A stretch of DNA of 64,000 nucleotides from Merdivicinus sp050943495 (GTDB lineage Bacteria > Bacillota > Clostridia > Oscillospirales > Ruminococcaceae): contig JBMNPH010000009.1 of NCBI GenBank assembly GCA_050943495.1, positions 1 through 64,000 on the forward strand, in the 5' to 3' direction. A program made the position numbers and the translations under genes. Under the pieces are notes generated by a model. It ran no database searches and was not told the DNA's origin. It worked only from the letters and a program-made list of their open reading frames with translations. This document shows positions 42,440-50,086 of the stretch, in pieces (within the stretch, counting starts at the first letter, position 1; each line of letters opens with the position of its first letter).

Positions 42440-42464
42440 GAGATTTTTCTATGATATCGAAAAA

Positions 42465-44141
42465 TTATTCTGCCGAATGCTCGCCGGCATCGTGTTTGCG
42501 GATCTGCGCGCGTTTGATCTTTCCGCCCAGCGTCTTAGGAAGTTCATCAACAAAATCTATGATGCGAGGATATTTATAAGGCGCAGTTACCCGCTTCACG
42601 TGGTTTTGCAGTTCCTTTTTGAGTTCCTCGCTGGGTTTGTAGCCGGCTGCCAGCACTATTGTCGCCTTGACAACCTGCCCACGGATTGGATCCGGTGCCG
42701 CCGTAATCGCGCACTCCACAACTGCCGGATGTTCCAGCAGGGCGCTTTCGACCTCAAACGGCCCAATCCGGTAGCCGGAACACTTGATGACGTCGTCATT
42801 CCGTCCGATAAACCAATAATATCCGTTAGAATCCCGCCAAGCTACGTCGCCGGTATCATAATACGCGCCGCCCAGTTTTTCCTTGGTCATTTCCTCGTTC
42901 TGGAAATACCCGGTAAATAGGCCTACCGGAGGCTTATGTGCCACATCCATAACGGCAATCGTCCCCTCCTCACCATCAGGGCAGGGATTTCCGTCCGCAT
43001 CCACCAACTGAATATCGTAAAGCGGGGATGGTTTGCCTGTTGAGCCAGGAATGGGCTCAAACCACTGGAAATTCGCCAGCATAACCGAAGACTCACTCTG
43101 TCCGAAGCCTTCGCAGAGCTTCAAGCCAGTCAGTTCATACCATTTGCGGAAAACCTCCGGATTCAGTGGCTCACCCGCGATACAGCAGTGCTTGATGCAG
43201 GACAAATCAAATTGGGTCACATCCTCCTGCAGCATAAACCGATACATGGTAGGCGGCGCACAGAAAGTCGTCACCTGATACTTGGTAATCATTTGAAGCA
43301 GATGTAAGGGAACAAATTTGTCCATATCATAGGCGAAAATCACGGCACCACAGATCCACTGGCCGTAAATCTTACCCCAGCCGAATTTCGCCCAGCCAGA
43401 GTCCGAAACACTCATATGGAGCTTATTTTCCTGCACCTGCTGCCAGTATTTCGCGGTTACGATATGCCCCAACGGGTAGGAGAAGTTGTGCTGCACCATT
43501 TTAGGCATACCGGTAGTGCCGGAAGTAAAGTACACCAGCATAATATCATCCCAGCGGGTTGCCTCCGCGCCGGTCGGACGAGGAAATTCGTCGGAGAATT
43601 TAGCGATTTCCTCCTCAAAGCAGAGCCAGCCTTCCCGCTTATCCACCACCAGAATGCGGTTTTTCAACGATGGCGTATCATCCCAAGCGTCCTCCACCTG
43701 TTTTATGACAAAATCATCGTTGACGCAGACAATCGCCGAAACATTGGCGGCATTGGCGCGGTAAACGATGTCCTTTTTGGTCAGCTGCAAAGAGCCGGGA
43801 ATCAGGGTTGCCCCGATTTTATGCAGAGCCGTAGCACAGACCCAATATTCCCACCGGCGGCGCAGGATCAGTAGAACCACATCGCCTTTTTTGATGCCAA
43901 GGCTTTTAAAAAAGTTTGCAGCCTGATTGGACAGCCGCTTGATGTCGGTAAAGGTGAAAATCTTTTCCTCGCCGTGGTCATTCACCCAGACGAGCGCTTT
44001 TTTCTCCGGTTCCTGCTCGGCCCAGGCGTCCACAATATCGAAGCCGAAGTTAAAGTTCTCCGGCACATTCACTTTATAATTTTCCTTGAAATCCTCGTAA
44101 GAATCAAACTCGATACGGGGAAGAAAACGATCCAAAAGCAT
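42465..44141 (-). CDS. AMP-forming acyl-CoA synthetase (acetyl/medium-chain type)
   Basis: The 558-residue adenylate-forming enzyme activates a carboxylic acid to its CoA thioester. The P-loop-like motif is VYFTSGTTGMPKMVQHN; others are EGFGQSE, AYYDTGDVAWRDSNGYYWF, GRNDDVIKCSGYRIGPFEVE and the C-terminal LGGKIKRAQIR with the catalytic Lys. Similarity is to the acetyl/butyryl-CoA synthetase group with N-terminal NFNFGFDIVDAWA; the exact acid is unknown. ATG 44141 follows AAGGAG. It lies 32 bp after the XRE-cupin regulator gene and shares its promoter. Confidence 0.88.
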   Translation of the reverse strand: MLLDRFLPRIEFDSYEDFKENYKVNVPENFNFGFDIVDAWAEQEPEKKALVWVNDHGEEKIFTFTDIKRLSNQAANFFKSLGIKKGDVVLLILRRRWEYWVCATALHKIGATLIPGSLQLTKKDIVYRANAANVSAIVCVNDDFVIKQVEDAWDDTPSLKNRILVVDKREGWLCFEEEIAKFSDEFPRPTGAEATRWDDIMLVYFTSGTTGMPKMVQHNFSYPLGHIVTAKYWQQVQENKLHMSVSDSGWAKFGWGKIYGQWICGAVIFAYDMDKFVPLHLLQMITKYQVTTFCAPPTMYRFMLQEDVTQFDLSCIKHCCIAGEPLNPEVFRKWYELTGLKLCEGFGQSESSVMLANFQWFEPIPGSTGKPSPLYDIQLVDADGNPCPDGEEGTIAVMDVAHKPPVGLFTGYFQNEEMTKEKLGGAYYDTGDVAWRDSNGYYWFIGRNDDVIKCSGYRIGPFEVESALLEHPAVVECAITAAPDPIRGQVVKATIVLAAGYKPSEELKKELQNHVKRVTAPYKYPRIIDFVDELPKTLGGKIKRAQIRKHDAGEHSAE

Positions 44142-44173
44142 GATACATAGTCTCCTTTGCTGGAAATTGCCGC

Positions 44174-44725
44174 TTATTCCGCGATTACGGTGAGAAAACG
44201 AGCTTTCACCGTTCCGACACACCGCTGACCATGAGGATGAGTCGGATTAAAGTAAATGGAATCTCCGGCGGTGAGTACCAATTCCTTGTCGTCGAATACG
44301 ACGGCAATTGAACCTTCGAGCACCAAGTTGAACTCCTGTCCCGCGTGAGTGACCAAATCAGCCGGTTCATCCGAGGGTTCCAATGTAACCAGCAAAGGCT
44401 GCATAATCTTTTTATTGTAGCGGAATGCCAGATCCTCGAACCGATAGCCGGGATACCGCGCAACGCTGCGGCCTTCGCCCCGGCGGACGATGTGATAAGT
44501 GTCGAGTTTCGCCCGGACGCCGGTCATGATCTCCGTAAAATCGACTCCGCACCGGTTGGCGATTTCGTAAATGACACTGATGGGAATATTTTCGCCGCTG
44601 CGCTCATAGCTGGCATAAGTCTCCAGATCTGCTTTTACAAATCCAGCCATTTCCTCCTGGGAGTAGCCGCAGGCTTCCCGCAGTTCCCGGATTCGGGCGG
44701 CAATTTCTTTAAATTCGTTGTTCAT
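44174..44725 (-). CDS. XRE-cupin transcriptional regulator
   Basis: The 183-residue protein joins an N-terminal Cro/C1-type HTH (about 8-65, LREACGYSQEEMAGFVKADL) to a C-terminal cupin sensor (about 110-180, HAGQEFNLVLEGSIAVVFDD, GDSIYFNPTHPHGQRC). Such regulators sense a small metabolite. It is the first gene of a two-gene unit with the acyl-CoA synthetase, a pairing that suggests control by the acid or its CoA ester. Confidence 0.87.
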   Translation of the reverse strand: MNNEFKEIAARIRELREACGYSQEEMAGFVKADLETYASYERSGENIPISVIYEIANRCGVDFTEIMTGVRAKLDTYHIVRRGEGRSVARYPGYRFEDLAFRYNKKIMQPLLVTLEPSDEPADLVTHAGQEFNLVLEGSIAVVFDDKELVLTAGDSIYFNPTHPHGQRCVGTVKARFLTVIAE

Positions 44726-44772
44726 GGCGACGTTCCTTTCTAAAAATTTTTACCACATTGGGTTTTCCGTTT

Positions 44773-44801
44773 ATTATAGCACAACATTTGAACAATTGCA
44801 A
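44773..44801 (-). promoter_or_regulatory. Promoter of the XRE-cupin / acyl-CoA synthetase unit
   Basis: On the minus strand, TTGCAA (44801-44796), 17 bases, TATAAT (44778-44773), preceded by TGC (extended -10). Confidence 0.82.
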
Positions 44802-44878
44802 GATATTTTTCTGCAAAAATTGGATTTTAGAGAATTTTTACCGGATTTTTCTTTTTTCTCAATTTTTTTATGATTCCC

Positions 44879-44907
44879 TTGACATTCCGTTTATACTTTG
44901 CTATACT
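44879..44907 (+). promoter_or_regulatory. Promoter of the PadR / DUF1700-like unit
   Basis: TTGACA (44879-44884), 17 bases, TATACT (44902-44907); about 30 nt to the start. Confidence 0.83.
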
Positions 44908-44946
44908 AGGCTTATGATTCGCATTGCTAGGTATGGAGGGATGCTT

Positions 44947-45297
44947 TTGGACACCAAGTACATTCAGCAATTCAAAAAAGGTTCGCTCGAAATGGTTCTG
45001 CTCTGCCTCATTGCCCGGAAGGAAACGTATGGCTACGAAATTATTACCAATCTCAACCAAAACGGCGGCATTCTGGGGGATGCGCGCGAGGGTACCATCT
45101 ATCCCATCCTGTACCGCATGGAAAAGGCGGAACTGCTGCAGTCCCGTCTGGTTCCGGCGGCCAATGGCGGCAGCAGGAAATTCTATTCTCTGACCGAAAA
45201 AGGGCGGGAATCACTCGCGGAACGCATTGAATTCTGGCAGGAATATGCCCAATGTGTGGATCGCTTTGTGGCGCTTTCCAAAAAGGAGGATCAGTAA
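44947..45297 (+). CDS. PadR-family transcriptional regulator
   Basis: The 116-residue winged-helix protein begins DTKYIQQFKKGSLEMVLLCL and has KETYGYEIITNLNQNGG, EGTIYPILYRMEKAELLQSR and GGSRKFYSLTEKGRESLA, the PadR pattern, with a short C-terminal dimerisation helix. TTG 44947 is preferred because GGAGGG ends 6 bases upstream; ATG 44941 directly abuts that site. The stop overlaps the next start (TAATG), as is common for PadR-DUF1700 pairs. Confidence 0.88.
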   Translation: MDTKYIQQFKKGSLEMVLLCLIARKETYGYEIITNLNQNGGILGDAREGTIYPILYRMEKAELLQSRLVPAANGGSRKFYSLTEKGRESLAERIEFWQEYAQCVDRFVALSKKEDQ

Positions 45298-45737
45298 TGA
45301 CTCGACAATCGTATTTACATCAAGTAAAACGGCAGCTTTCTCTGCCGCGCAGCGAGAAAGCGAAAATCCTGCGGGATCTGAATGAAATGTTTGACTCGGC
45401 AGCCGAAAACGGCGAAACCGAAGCGGCTGTGATAGAACGCCTCGGCAGCCCGACGGAATTTGCGGCTGGATTTGGTTCCCGCAAAAAATTTCGTCCTGTC
45501 GGCAGTATCATTCTGGCGATCTGTGCGGTTTTGCTGTTCGGAATTTCAGCCGCGCTTCGTTGGAATCCCATCTCAGTTGCAAACACAATTGGCGGTGCGG
45601 ACGGTCCGACCCAAATCTATGTTTCCGGCCCGCTGTATCTGGACGTCCCGTTCCGTTGGGGCGGCATCATCCTACTGGCGGCCGCTGTCATCTGGTTCCT
45701 GATCCGCCTGTGGATATACCGGAAATCTTGCCGTTAA
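45297..45737 (+). CDS. DUF1700-like membrane protein, PadR partner
   Basis: The 146-residue protein has a helical cytoplasmic domain with LPRSEKAKILRDLNEMFDSA and IERLGSPTEFAAGFGS, the HAAS/DUF1700 pattern. Two membrane segments follow (about 66-88 and 122-140), separated by a short external loop. Such proteins are co-encoded with PadR regulators and thought to relay envelope signals. A terminator follows. Confidence 0.78.
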   Translation: MTRQSYLHQVKRQLSLPRSEKAKILRDLNEMFDSAAENGETEAAVIERLGSPTEFAAGFGSRKKFRPVGSIILAICAVLLFGISAALRWNPISVANTIGGADGPTQIYVSGPLYLDVPFRWGGIILLAAAVIWFLIRLWIYRKSCR

Positions 45738-45740
45738 AAT

Positions 45741-45784
45741 CAAAACCTGTGTGATTGCCATTTCGGTAATCCCGCAGGTTTTTT
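45741..45784 (+). terminator. Terminator after the PadR unit
   Basis: AAACCTG(TG)TGATTGCC pairs imperfectly with GGTAATC(CCG)CAGGTTT, followed by TTTTC. Confidence 0.75.
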
Positions 45785-45834
45785 CATTTCAATTGGATTA
45801 GGTTCACGACATCAAATAACATTGAGTAAAGCTC

Positions 45835-46056
45835 TTATTTTTTGGGAAACGGCTTGCGTTCCTCGGTCAATCCCAAAAGATAGTCGGTGGTAACGTCATA
45901 ATAACGTGCAAGAATAATCAAAGCATCCGCGGATAATTTGCGCCTTCCCTGCTCGTAATGTATATACGCCAGCTTTTTTACCCCAATCATTTCTGCAATC
46001 TCACTCTGCGTCTTTCCTTTTTCTTGGCGAAGAATTTTCAATCTTTCTAAAAACAT
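45835..46056 (-). CDS. Small XRE-family helix-turn-helix regulator
   Basis: The 73-residue protein is little more than an HTH: LERLKILRQEKGKTQSEIAE, MIGVKKLAYIHYEQGRRKLS, then IILARYYDVTTDYLLGLTEE. ATG 46056 has GAGGTG 6 bases upstream. It is divergent from the Cys-rich gene at 46138, whose transcription start region contains a perfect palindrome (46102-46117). Autorepression and repression of that gene are likely. Confidence 0.85.
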   Translation of the reverse strand: MFLERLKILRQEKGKTQSEIAEMIGVKKLAYIHYEQGRRKLSADALIILARYYDVTTDYLLGLTEERKPFPKK

Positions 46057-46068
46057 TGACGTCACCTC

Positions 46069-46097
46069 TTGACAAATATAAGGATGTGTGCCATAAT
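46069..46097 (+). promoter_or_regulatory. Promoter of the Cys-rich 62-residue gene
   Basis: TTGACA (46069-46074), 17 bases, CATAAT (46092-46097). The palindrome GTATTC-AAAA-GAATAC (46102-46117) sits at the transcription start, a position suited to a repressor. Confidence 0.75.
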
Positions 46098-46137
46098 AAA
46101 GGTATTCAAAAGAATACTCCTGCAAGGAGTGATTTCC

Positions 46138-46326
46138 ATGTGCCAAAATCAGACCTGCGCAAACTGCCGGTACTTTCACAGGCATTACATCCGATCCGGT
46201 AAAGGACGTTACTATGCTCTGCTATACGGCCACTGCATCAAACCCCGGCTAAAAAAACGTTTTTGCAAAGATCCCGCCTGCACCTACTGGCAGGAAGTTC
46301 CCCATTATAATAACTCCTCGTTATAA
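46138..46326 (+). CDS. Cys-rich small protein, 62 residues
   Basis: A 62-residue basic protein with an N-terminal CANCRYF (CxxC), a middle CIKPRLKKRF and a C-terminal CTYW, which suggests a small metal-binding fold. It has a close relative in this window at 51894-52064: the stretch YIRSxxGRYxxLLYGHCIKP is shared. AAGGAG lies 8 bases before ATG 46138. It is divergent from a small XRE regulator. Its 3' end overlaps the TIGR01440 gene by 22 bp. No known family was recognised. Confidence 0.75.
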   Translation: MCQNQTCANCRYFHRHYIRSGKGRYYALLYGHCIKPRLKKRFCKDPACTYWQEVPHYNNSSL

Positions 46327-46330
46327 TGGG
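46301..46330. other. Perfect 10-bp inverted repeat in convergent gene overlap
   Basis: CCCATTATAA (46301-46310) and TTATAATGGG (46321-46330), separated by 10 bases, lie across the overlapping 3' ends of the Cys-rich gene and the TIGR01440 gene. There is no T-run; it may act as a weak two-way terminator or a protein site. Confidence 0.5.
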
Positions 46331-46868
46331 CGCGCTCTCCTCCCACAAAGGGCGGACGGGTACGAGCCATGAGCAAAATCGCGTTTCCGATATGGTTGAC
46401 GCTGGCACGGAAAGGAACGGCCACTTCTTTTAAGTGCATTCCGATTAAGGTGCCGCCGATATCGATTCCGGCCGCCGCTTTGATATGGCTCACCAGAACC
46501 GGCTTTTCAAACTTCTGATAAGCAGTCGTGCCCATCGCACCGCCGCCATGCGCCCAAGGAACGGCATTGACCTGCTGAAAACCGTACTTCTCCGCACAGG
46601 CTTCCTCCACCACCAGTGCCCGGTTCAAATGCTCACAGCACTGCGCCGCCAGAAACAGCTTCCGCTCTGTGGTCATTTCCCGCAAAACGGAAAAAACTGC
46701 CTCCGCCGCCTCCATGCTGGAACAGGTGCCGATTTTTTCCCCCACAATTTCGCTGGAACTGCATCCCACTACAACAACATCGCCGGGTTTCAACTTGGCG
46801 GCATTCAGAAGCTCGCCGAATGCAGTCCGGGTCTCCTCTTTGATCTGATTCAGAAATTCTTCGTTCAT
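46305..46868 (-). CDS. TIGR01440/UPF0340 family protein (YwlG-like)
   Basis: The 187-residue protein matches the conserved YwlG-type family: LKPGDVVVVGCSSSEIVGEK, FLAAQCCEHLNRALVVEEAC and HIKAAAGIDIGGTLIGMHLK. The biochemical role is not established. ATG 46868 overlaps the mutY stop (ATATGA) and has GGAGG upstream. It is the last gene of a five-gene minus-strand unit. Confidence 0.88.
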   Translation of the reverse strand: MNEEFLNQIKEETRTAFGELLNAAKLKPGDVVVVGCSSSEIVGEKIGTCSSMEAAEAVFSVLREMTTERKLFLAAQCCEHLNRALVVEEACAEKYGFQQVNAVPWAHGGGAMGTTAYQKFEKPVLVSHIKAAAGIDIGGTLIGMHLKEVAVPFRASVNHIGNAILLMARTRPPFVGGERAHYNEELL

Positions 46869-47986
46869 ATCAATTCCTCCTTCGCAGCCAGCGCGGCCTT
46901 TTGAAAGGCTGAAAAGGCGCTGGGTATCGAATAAACCGTTTCCATTTCCTCCCATGAAATCAGGCGCAGGCCCTCCGGCGGGAGGATTTTTTCGCAGATG
47001 GCTAAAATCCCGCTCATCCGCCACTCAATATGGCTGAAGATGTGCTTGGCGGGCCGGAGTGTCCGGACTTTTTGGGAAGAAATTCCCCACGTTTTCAGGC
47101 AGGCGGCGGTCTCTTCTTTGGTAAGGTGCCCGTCCTGCCACGGAAACTCCCACAATCCCGCCAGCAGGCCTTCTTCCGGGCGTTTCCGAAGCAGAACTCC
47201 TTTCGGCGAGATCACCACAAATATGGTTTTTTGCTCAATTCGTCGTTCCTTTTTTGGGGCTTTCACCGGGAAAGCCGACGGATTTCCGTCCGCATATGCC
47301 CGACAGATTTTATGCAAGGGGCAGACCATGCAGTTGGGTGCGCCGTTGGGAGCGCAGAGGGTAGCGCCCAACTCCATGAGTGCTTGATTGTAGTCGCCGG
47401 GGCAGTCCTGCGGCATGGTTTCCAGCAGAAGGCGGCGGTATCCCTTCCGGACAGCCGGCGCCATAATATCGCTGTCCGACGCCAGTATCCGGGAGAATAC
47501 CCGCAGAACGTTGCCATCCACTGCCGGAACCGGTATTCCGAAGGCAATGGAGGACACTGCACCGGCGGTATATTCCCCGAATCCGGCCAAATCCAACAGA
47601 AGCTCATAAGACGGAGGAATTTTCCCGCCGTGGCGTTCCATGATCTGCTGGGCGGCCTTTTGCAGGTTTCGGGCGCGGCTGTAATAGCCTAAGCCTTCCC
47701 ACAACTTCATCAATTGTTCTTCGGGAGCGTTTGCCAGCGAAGCCACATCCGGCAGAGTTTCCAGAAACCGCTGATAGTAGGGTTTTACCGCCTCCACCCG
47801 GGTCTGCTGGAGCATGATCTCTGACACCCACACCCGATAAGGATCGGTATTTTTCCGCCACGGAAGATCCCGGGCATTCTGCCGGTACCAGCTGATCAGC
47901 GGTTCCGGCACCTGTTCCGCCAGCCGGACAAATTCTTCCTCCGGCATGGGGAGATTCAAAATTTCAGCGAGTGGTTTGATGGGCAT
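46865..47986 (-). CDS. mutY: A/G-specific adenine DNA glycosylase
   Basis: MutY removes adenine mispaired with 8-oxoguanine. The 373 residues include WYRQNARDLPWRKNTDPYRV, the HhH segment LAGFGEYTAGAV, the catalytic Asp in GDYNQALMELG, and iron-sulphur cysteines in CAPNGAPNCMVCPLHKIC. A C-terminal NUDIX-like domain recognises the lesion (KGVLLRKRPEEGLLAGLWEF, HIFSHIEWRM). GGAGG precedes the ATG. Confidence 0.95.
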   Translation of the reverse strand: MPIKPLAEILNLPMPEEEFVRLAEQVPEPLISWYRQNARDLPWRKNTDPYRVWVSEIMLQQTRVEAVKPYYQRFLETLPDVASLANAPEEQLMKLWEGLGYYSRARNLQKAAQQIMERHGGKIPPSYELLLDLAGFGEYTAGAVSSIAFGIPVPAVDGNVLRVFSRILASDSDIMAPAVRKGYRRLLLETMPQDCPGDYNQALMELGATLCAPNGAPNCMVCPLHKICRAYADGNPSAFPVKAPKKERRIEQKTIFVVISPKGVLLRKRPEEGLLAGLWEFPWQDGHLTKEETAACLKTWGISSQKVRTLRPAKHIFSHIEWRMSGILAICEKILPPEGLRLISWEEMETVYSIPSAFSAFQKAALAAKEELI

Positions 47987-47999
47987 GGAGTTCCTCCTC

Positions 48000-48620
48000 T
48001 TAGGATAAAATAAGGGCGCATAGTTCGGATAAATTTTCTACAGTAAAGTCCGGCGTTTCCGTCTCTGTTCTAGGGGTAGCAAGGCCGCCGAATCCCTGTT
48101 TGACCCAGATTGTTCTCATTCCAAGTTTTTTGGCTGGAAGAATGTCGTTGTCCAGCCGGTCGCCAATCATCACCGCCTGTTCCGGCTGACATCCTGCTCG
48201 GCGCAATGCAAGCCGGAAAATTTCCGGGTCAGGTTTTGCCACTGCTTCCTCTGCGGAAGAAATAATCTGTTCCAAGTAAGGGGACAGCCCCATTTTCTCC
48301 ATTCGAGCTGCTGTTCCCAAAGACTGGTTGGCGATGACCCCGATATGAAAACGACCTTGCAGAGCTTTCAAACAGGGAATTGCGTCCGGATAAAGCCGTT
48401 CTTCCTCACTGTGCCAAGGCGCGACGGTCAATCCGAACTTTCGGGCGGCTTGTAAGTCGCCCTTTTTATTTTGGCGGTAAAAGGCCAGCATTTCCTCATA
48501 AAACTGCTCATAGGAAACACCGCTTCCCGTAATGGTTTCCCGGATGCGCCGGGCATATGCCATGCTTTCGTCCACCAGTGTGGAACCGATGTCGAAAAAG
48601 AGCCATGCGATCCGCATCAT
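48000..48620 (-). CDS. HAD-family hydrolase
   Basis: The 206-residue protein has motif I in WLFFDIGSTLVDES, motif II in IGVIANQS, motif III KPDPEIFRLAL and motif IV VMIGDRLDNDILPAKKLG. The first motif reads DIGST rather than DxDGT: the second catalytic Asp is replaced by Gly, as in several atypical HAD groups, so phosphatase activity is uncertain. It lies 13 bp before mutY. Confidence 0.82.
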   Translation of the reverse strand: MMRIAWLFFDIGSTLVDESMAYARRIRETITGSGVSYEQFYEEMLAFYRQNKKGDLQAARKFGLTVAPWHSEEERLYPDAIPCLKALQGRFHIGVIANQSLGTAARMEKMGLSPYLEQIISSAEEAVAKPDPEIFRLALRRAGCQPEQAVMIGDRLDNDILPAKKLGMRTIWVKQGFGGLATPRTETETPDFTVENLSELCALILS

Positions 48621-48625
48621 GTACG

Positions 48626-49372
48626 CTACGACTCCTTTCTTACCAAAATCGTCTGATACTCCCGATCAAAATGGTATCCGAGCTTCTCCGCCAGCGCCAC
48701 CGATATGGGCGTGGCAGCATCCCAGCTGGGGTATTTCCCCTTGTCCAGACAGGAAAGAATTAAATTGGCGGCGCAGCAGAGGGCAAGGCCCTTCCGGCGG
48801 TGATCCTCCCGGGTATCTATTTCGATTTCGATGCCGTCCTGGTAGGCGGTATAAGAAGATGCGCCCGCCGCGACTTCCCCCTCATACAGGGCGACAAATC
48901 CGCCGCCGTACTGCCGGTACTGGGCGTAGTCCGCAAACTGGGAGCAGAAATCCCGGCTCCACTCTTCCTTCTGTACTCGATGGAACAATTCCTCATGGAT
49001 GGGAACCACGGTATATCCGGCTGGAACATTCCGGGCAAATTCTGCCAATTTTTCCCGGTCAAAGACATCCGGTTCCTTTTTGATGGCGTACCGGGTCATC
49101 CGTTGGGAATCGGGAAAGATTTTTTGTATTTGGGCGGCCCACGCCTCATTCTGCGGCGTTGCCAGCAGAAAATCCCGGCCGTCCAGCATGGACAAAATCA
49201 TCGCTTCGCTGGGTTCCCCGGCGAAAAAGCCGAAATCTCCGATGAGAATCCGGGCAGACTTGGGATTTTCCGGATCATCGGCAGTAATTTCCCCCATGAC
49301 CCCCTGCAAGGCCGACCAGATAAGGGTTTCCTCCCAGCCGTCAAACAGGGCGGATATTTTTTCAAGATTCAT
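48626..49372 (-). CDS. GNAT-type acetyltransferase (PF12746-like)
   Basis: A 248-residue protein whose N-terminal half is variable and whose C-terminal half carries the acetyl-CoA fold: GGGFVALYEGEVAAGASSYT, IEIEIDTREDHRRKGLALCC and VALAEKLGYHFDREY. The pattern fits the GNAT_acetyltran group common in Firmicutes. The substrate is unknown. The start overlaps the preceding stop. Confidence 0.82.
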   Translation of the reverse strand: MNLEKISALFDGWEETLIWSALQGVMGEITADDPENPKSARILIGDFGFFAGEPSEAMILSMLDGRDFLLATPQNEAWAAQIQKIFPDSQRMTRYAIKKEPDVFDREKLAEFARNVPAGYTVVPIHEELFHRVQKEEWSRDFCSQFADYAQYRQYGGGFVALYEGEVAAGASSYTAYQDGIEIEIDTREDHRRKGLALCCAANLILSCLDKGKYPSWDAATPISVALAEKLGYHFDREYQTILVRKES

Positions 49373-49851
49373 ACAAACTCCTTTTCATACCGGCATTCCC
49401 AAAGCTCTTTTCCGCAAATGGAGAAAGATTGTTCCTTACCGGAAAGGTGCATCCCCATTTTCTCATAAAACCGCCGGGCGCGGGTATTTTCGGTGAGCAC
49501 CCAGAGAAAATATCGGGAAAAACCCATTTGCCGGAGTTTTGTTTCCGCCGCCTGAAACAGTGCCGTTCCAGCACCTTTCCGCCAGAATTCCGGCAGCAGA
49601 TAAATGGCCCGCAATTCTCCCAAGTCCGGGCGTTCCTTGTCCCGGGAAGCGCCGATATTGGCCAGGCCGAATACGGTTCCGTCCTCTGATTCCAGTACCA
49701 GATAATTTGCCGGATTGATTTTTCGGTCATCCGGCGTCAGGGAATCCAGATAATCCTGGGGCACAATGCCCCGATAGGCCGTTTTCCAGGATTCGCAGTA
49801 AATCTTGCCGATAGCCGCAGCATCCTCCAACTTTGCAGGACGAACGATCAT
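49369..49851 (-). CDS. GNAT N-acetyltransferase
   Basis: The 160-residue protein begins IVRPAKLEDAAAIGKIYCES and has WKTAYRGIVPQDYLDSL, the acetyl-CoA loop LPEFWRKGAGTALFQAAE and ENTRARRFYEKMGMHLSGKE. This is the common SWKTAYRGI-type GNAT. ATG 49851 has GGAG 8 bases upstream. It is the first gene of the unit GNAT-GNAT-HAD-mutY-TIGR01440. Confidence 0.9.
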   Translation of the reverse strand: MIVRPAKLEDAAAIGKIYCESWKTAYRGIVPQDYLDSLTPDDRKINPANYLVLESEDGTVFGLANIGASRDKERPDLGELRAIYLLPEFWRKGAGTALFQAAETKLRQMGFSRYFLWVLTENTRARRFYEKMGMHLSGKEQSFSICGKELWECRYEKEFV

Positions 49852-49897
49852 AAAACTCTCCTCTTTCACTCAAAAATCTCGAACAGTCCTCTTTCAA

Positions 49898-49926
49898 AAT
49901 GTAACAGCTTCTTTCCATTTTGTCAA
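49898..49926 (-). promoter_or_regulatory. Promoter of the GNAT-mutY unit, bracketed by direct repeats
   Basis: On the minus strand, TTGACA (49926-49921), 17 bases, TACATT (49903-49898). The 12-mer ATCTCGAACAGT occurs at 49876-49887 and 49943-49954, one on each side. Confidence 0.7.
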
Positions 49927-49977
49927 GATCTCTCCCGAAATGATCTCGAACAGTAATTCCGCACAAAAAAATTGCGC

Positions 49978-49991
49978 TGTAATCGTTTACA
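49978..49991. promoter_or_regulatory. cre-like operator upstream of the sugar isomerase gene
   Basis: TGTAATCGTTTACA fits the LacI/CcpA-type consensus TGNNANCGNTNNCA at every fixed position. It ends 7 bp before the -35 box of the isomerase promoter. Confidence 0.65.
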
Positions 49992-49998
49992 ATTTATC

Positions 49999-50027
49999 TT
50001 GCAAATCTCTGTCGGATTTGTTATACT
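49999..50027 (+). promoter_or_regulatory. Promoter of the sugar-phosphate isomerase gene
   Basis: TTGCAA (49999-50004), 17 bases, TATACT (50022-50027). Confidence 0.8.
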
Positions 50028-50086
50028 AAAACCAAACTGGGGTATTGTCCCCACAGCGACTGAATTTGAAAGGATTGGTGATCCCC

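Noticed and set aside
49938..49960. LexA/SOS box upstream of the mutY unit
   Set aside because: Only a CGAAC half-site is visible; the second half of the CGAACNNNNGTTCG-type box is missing.
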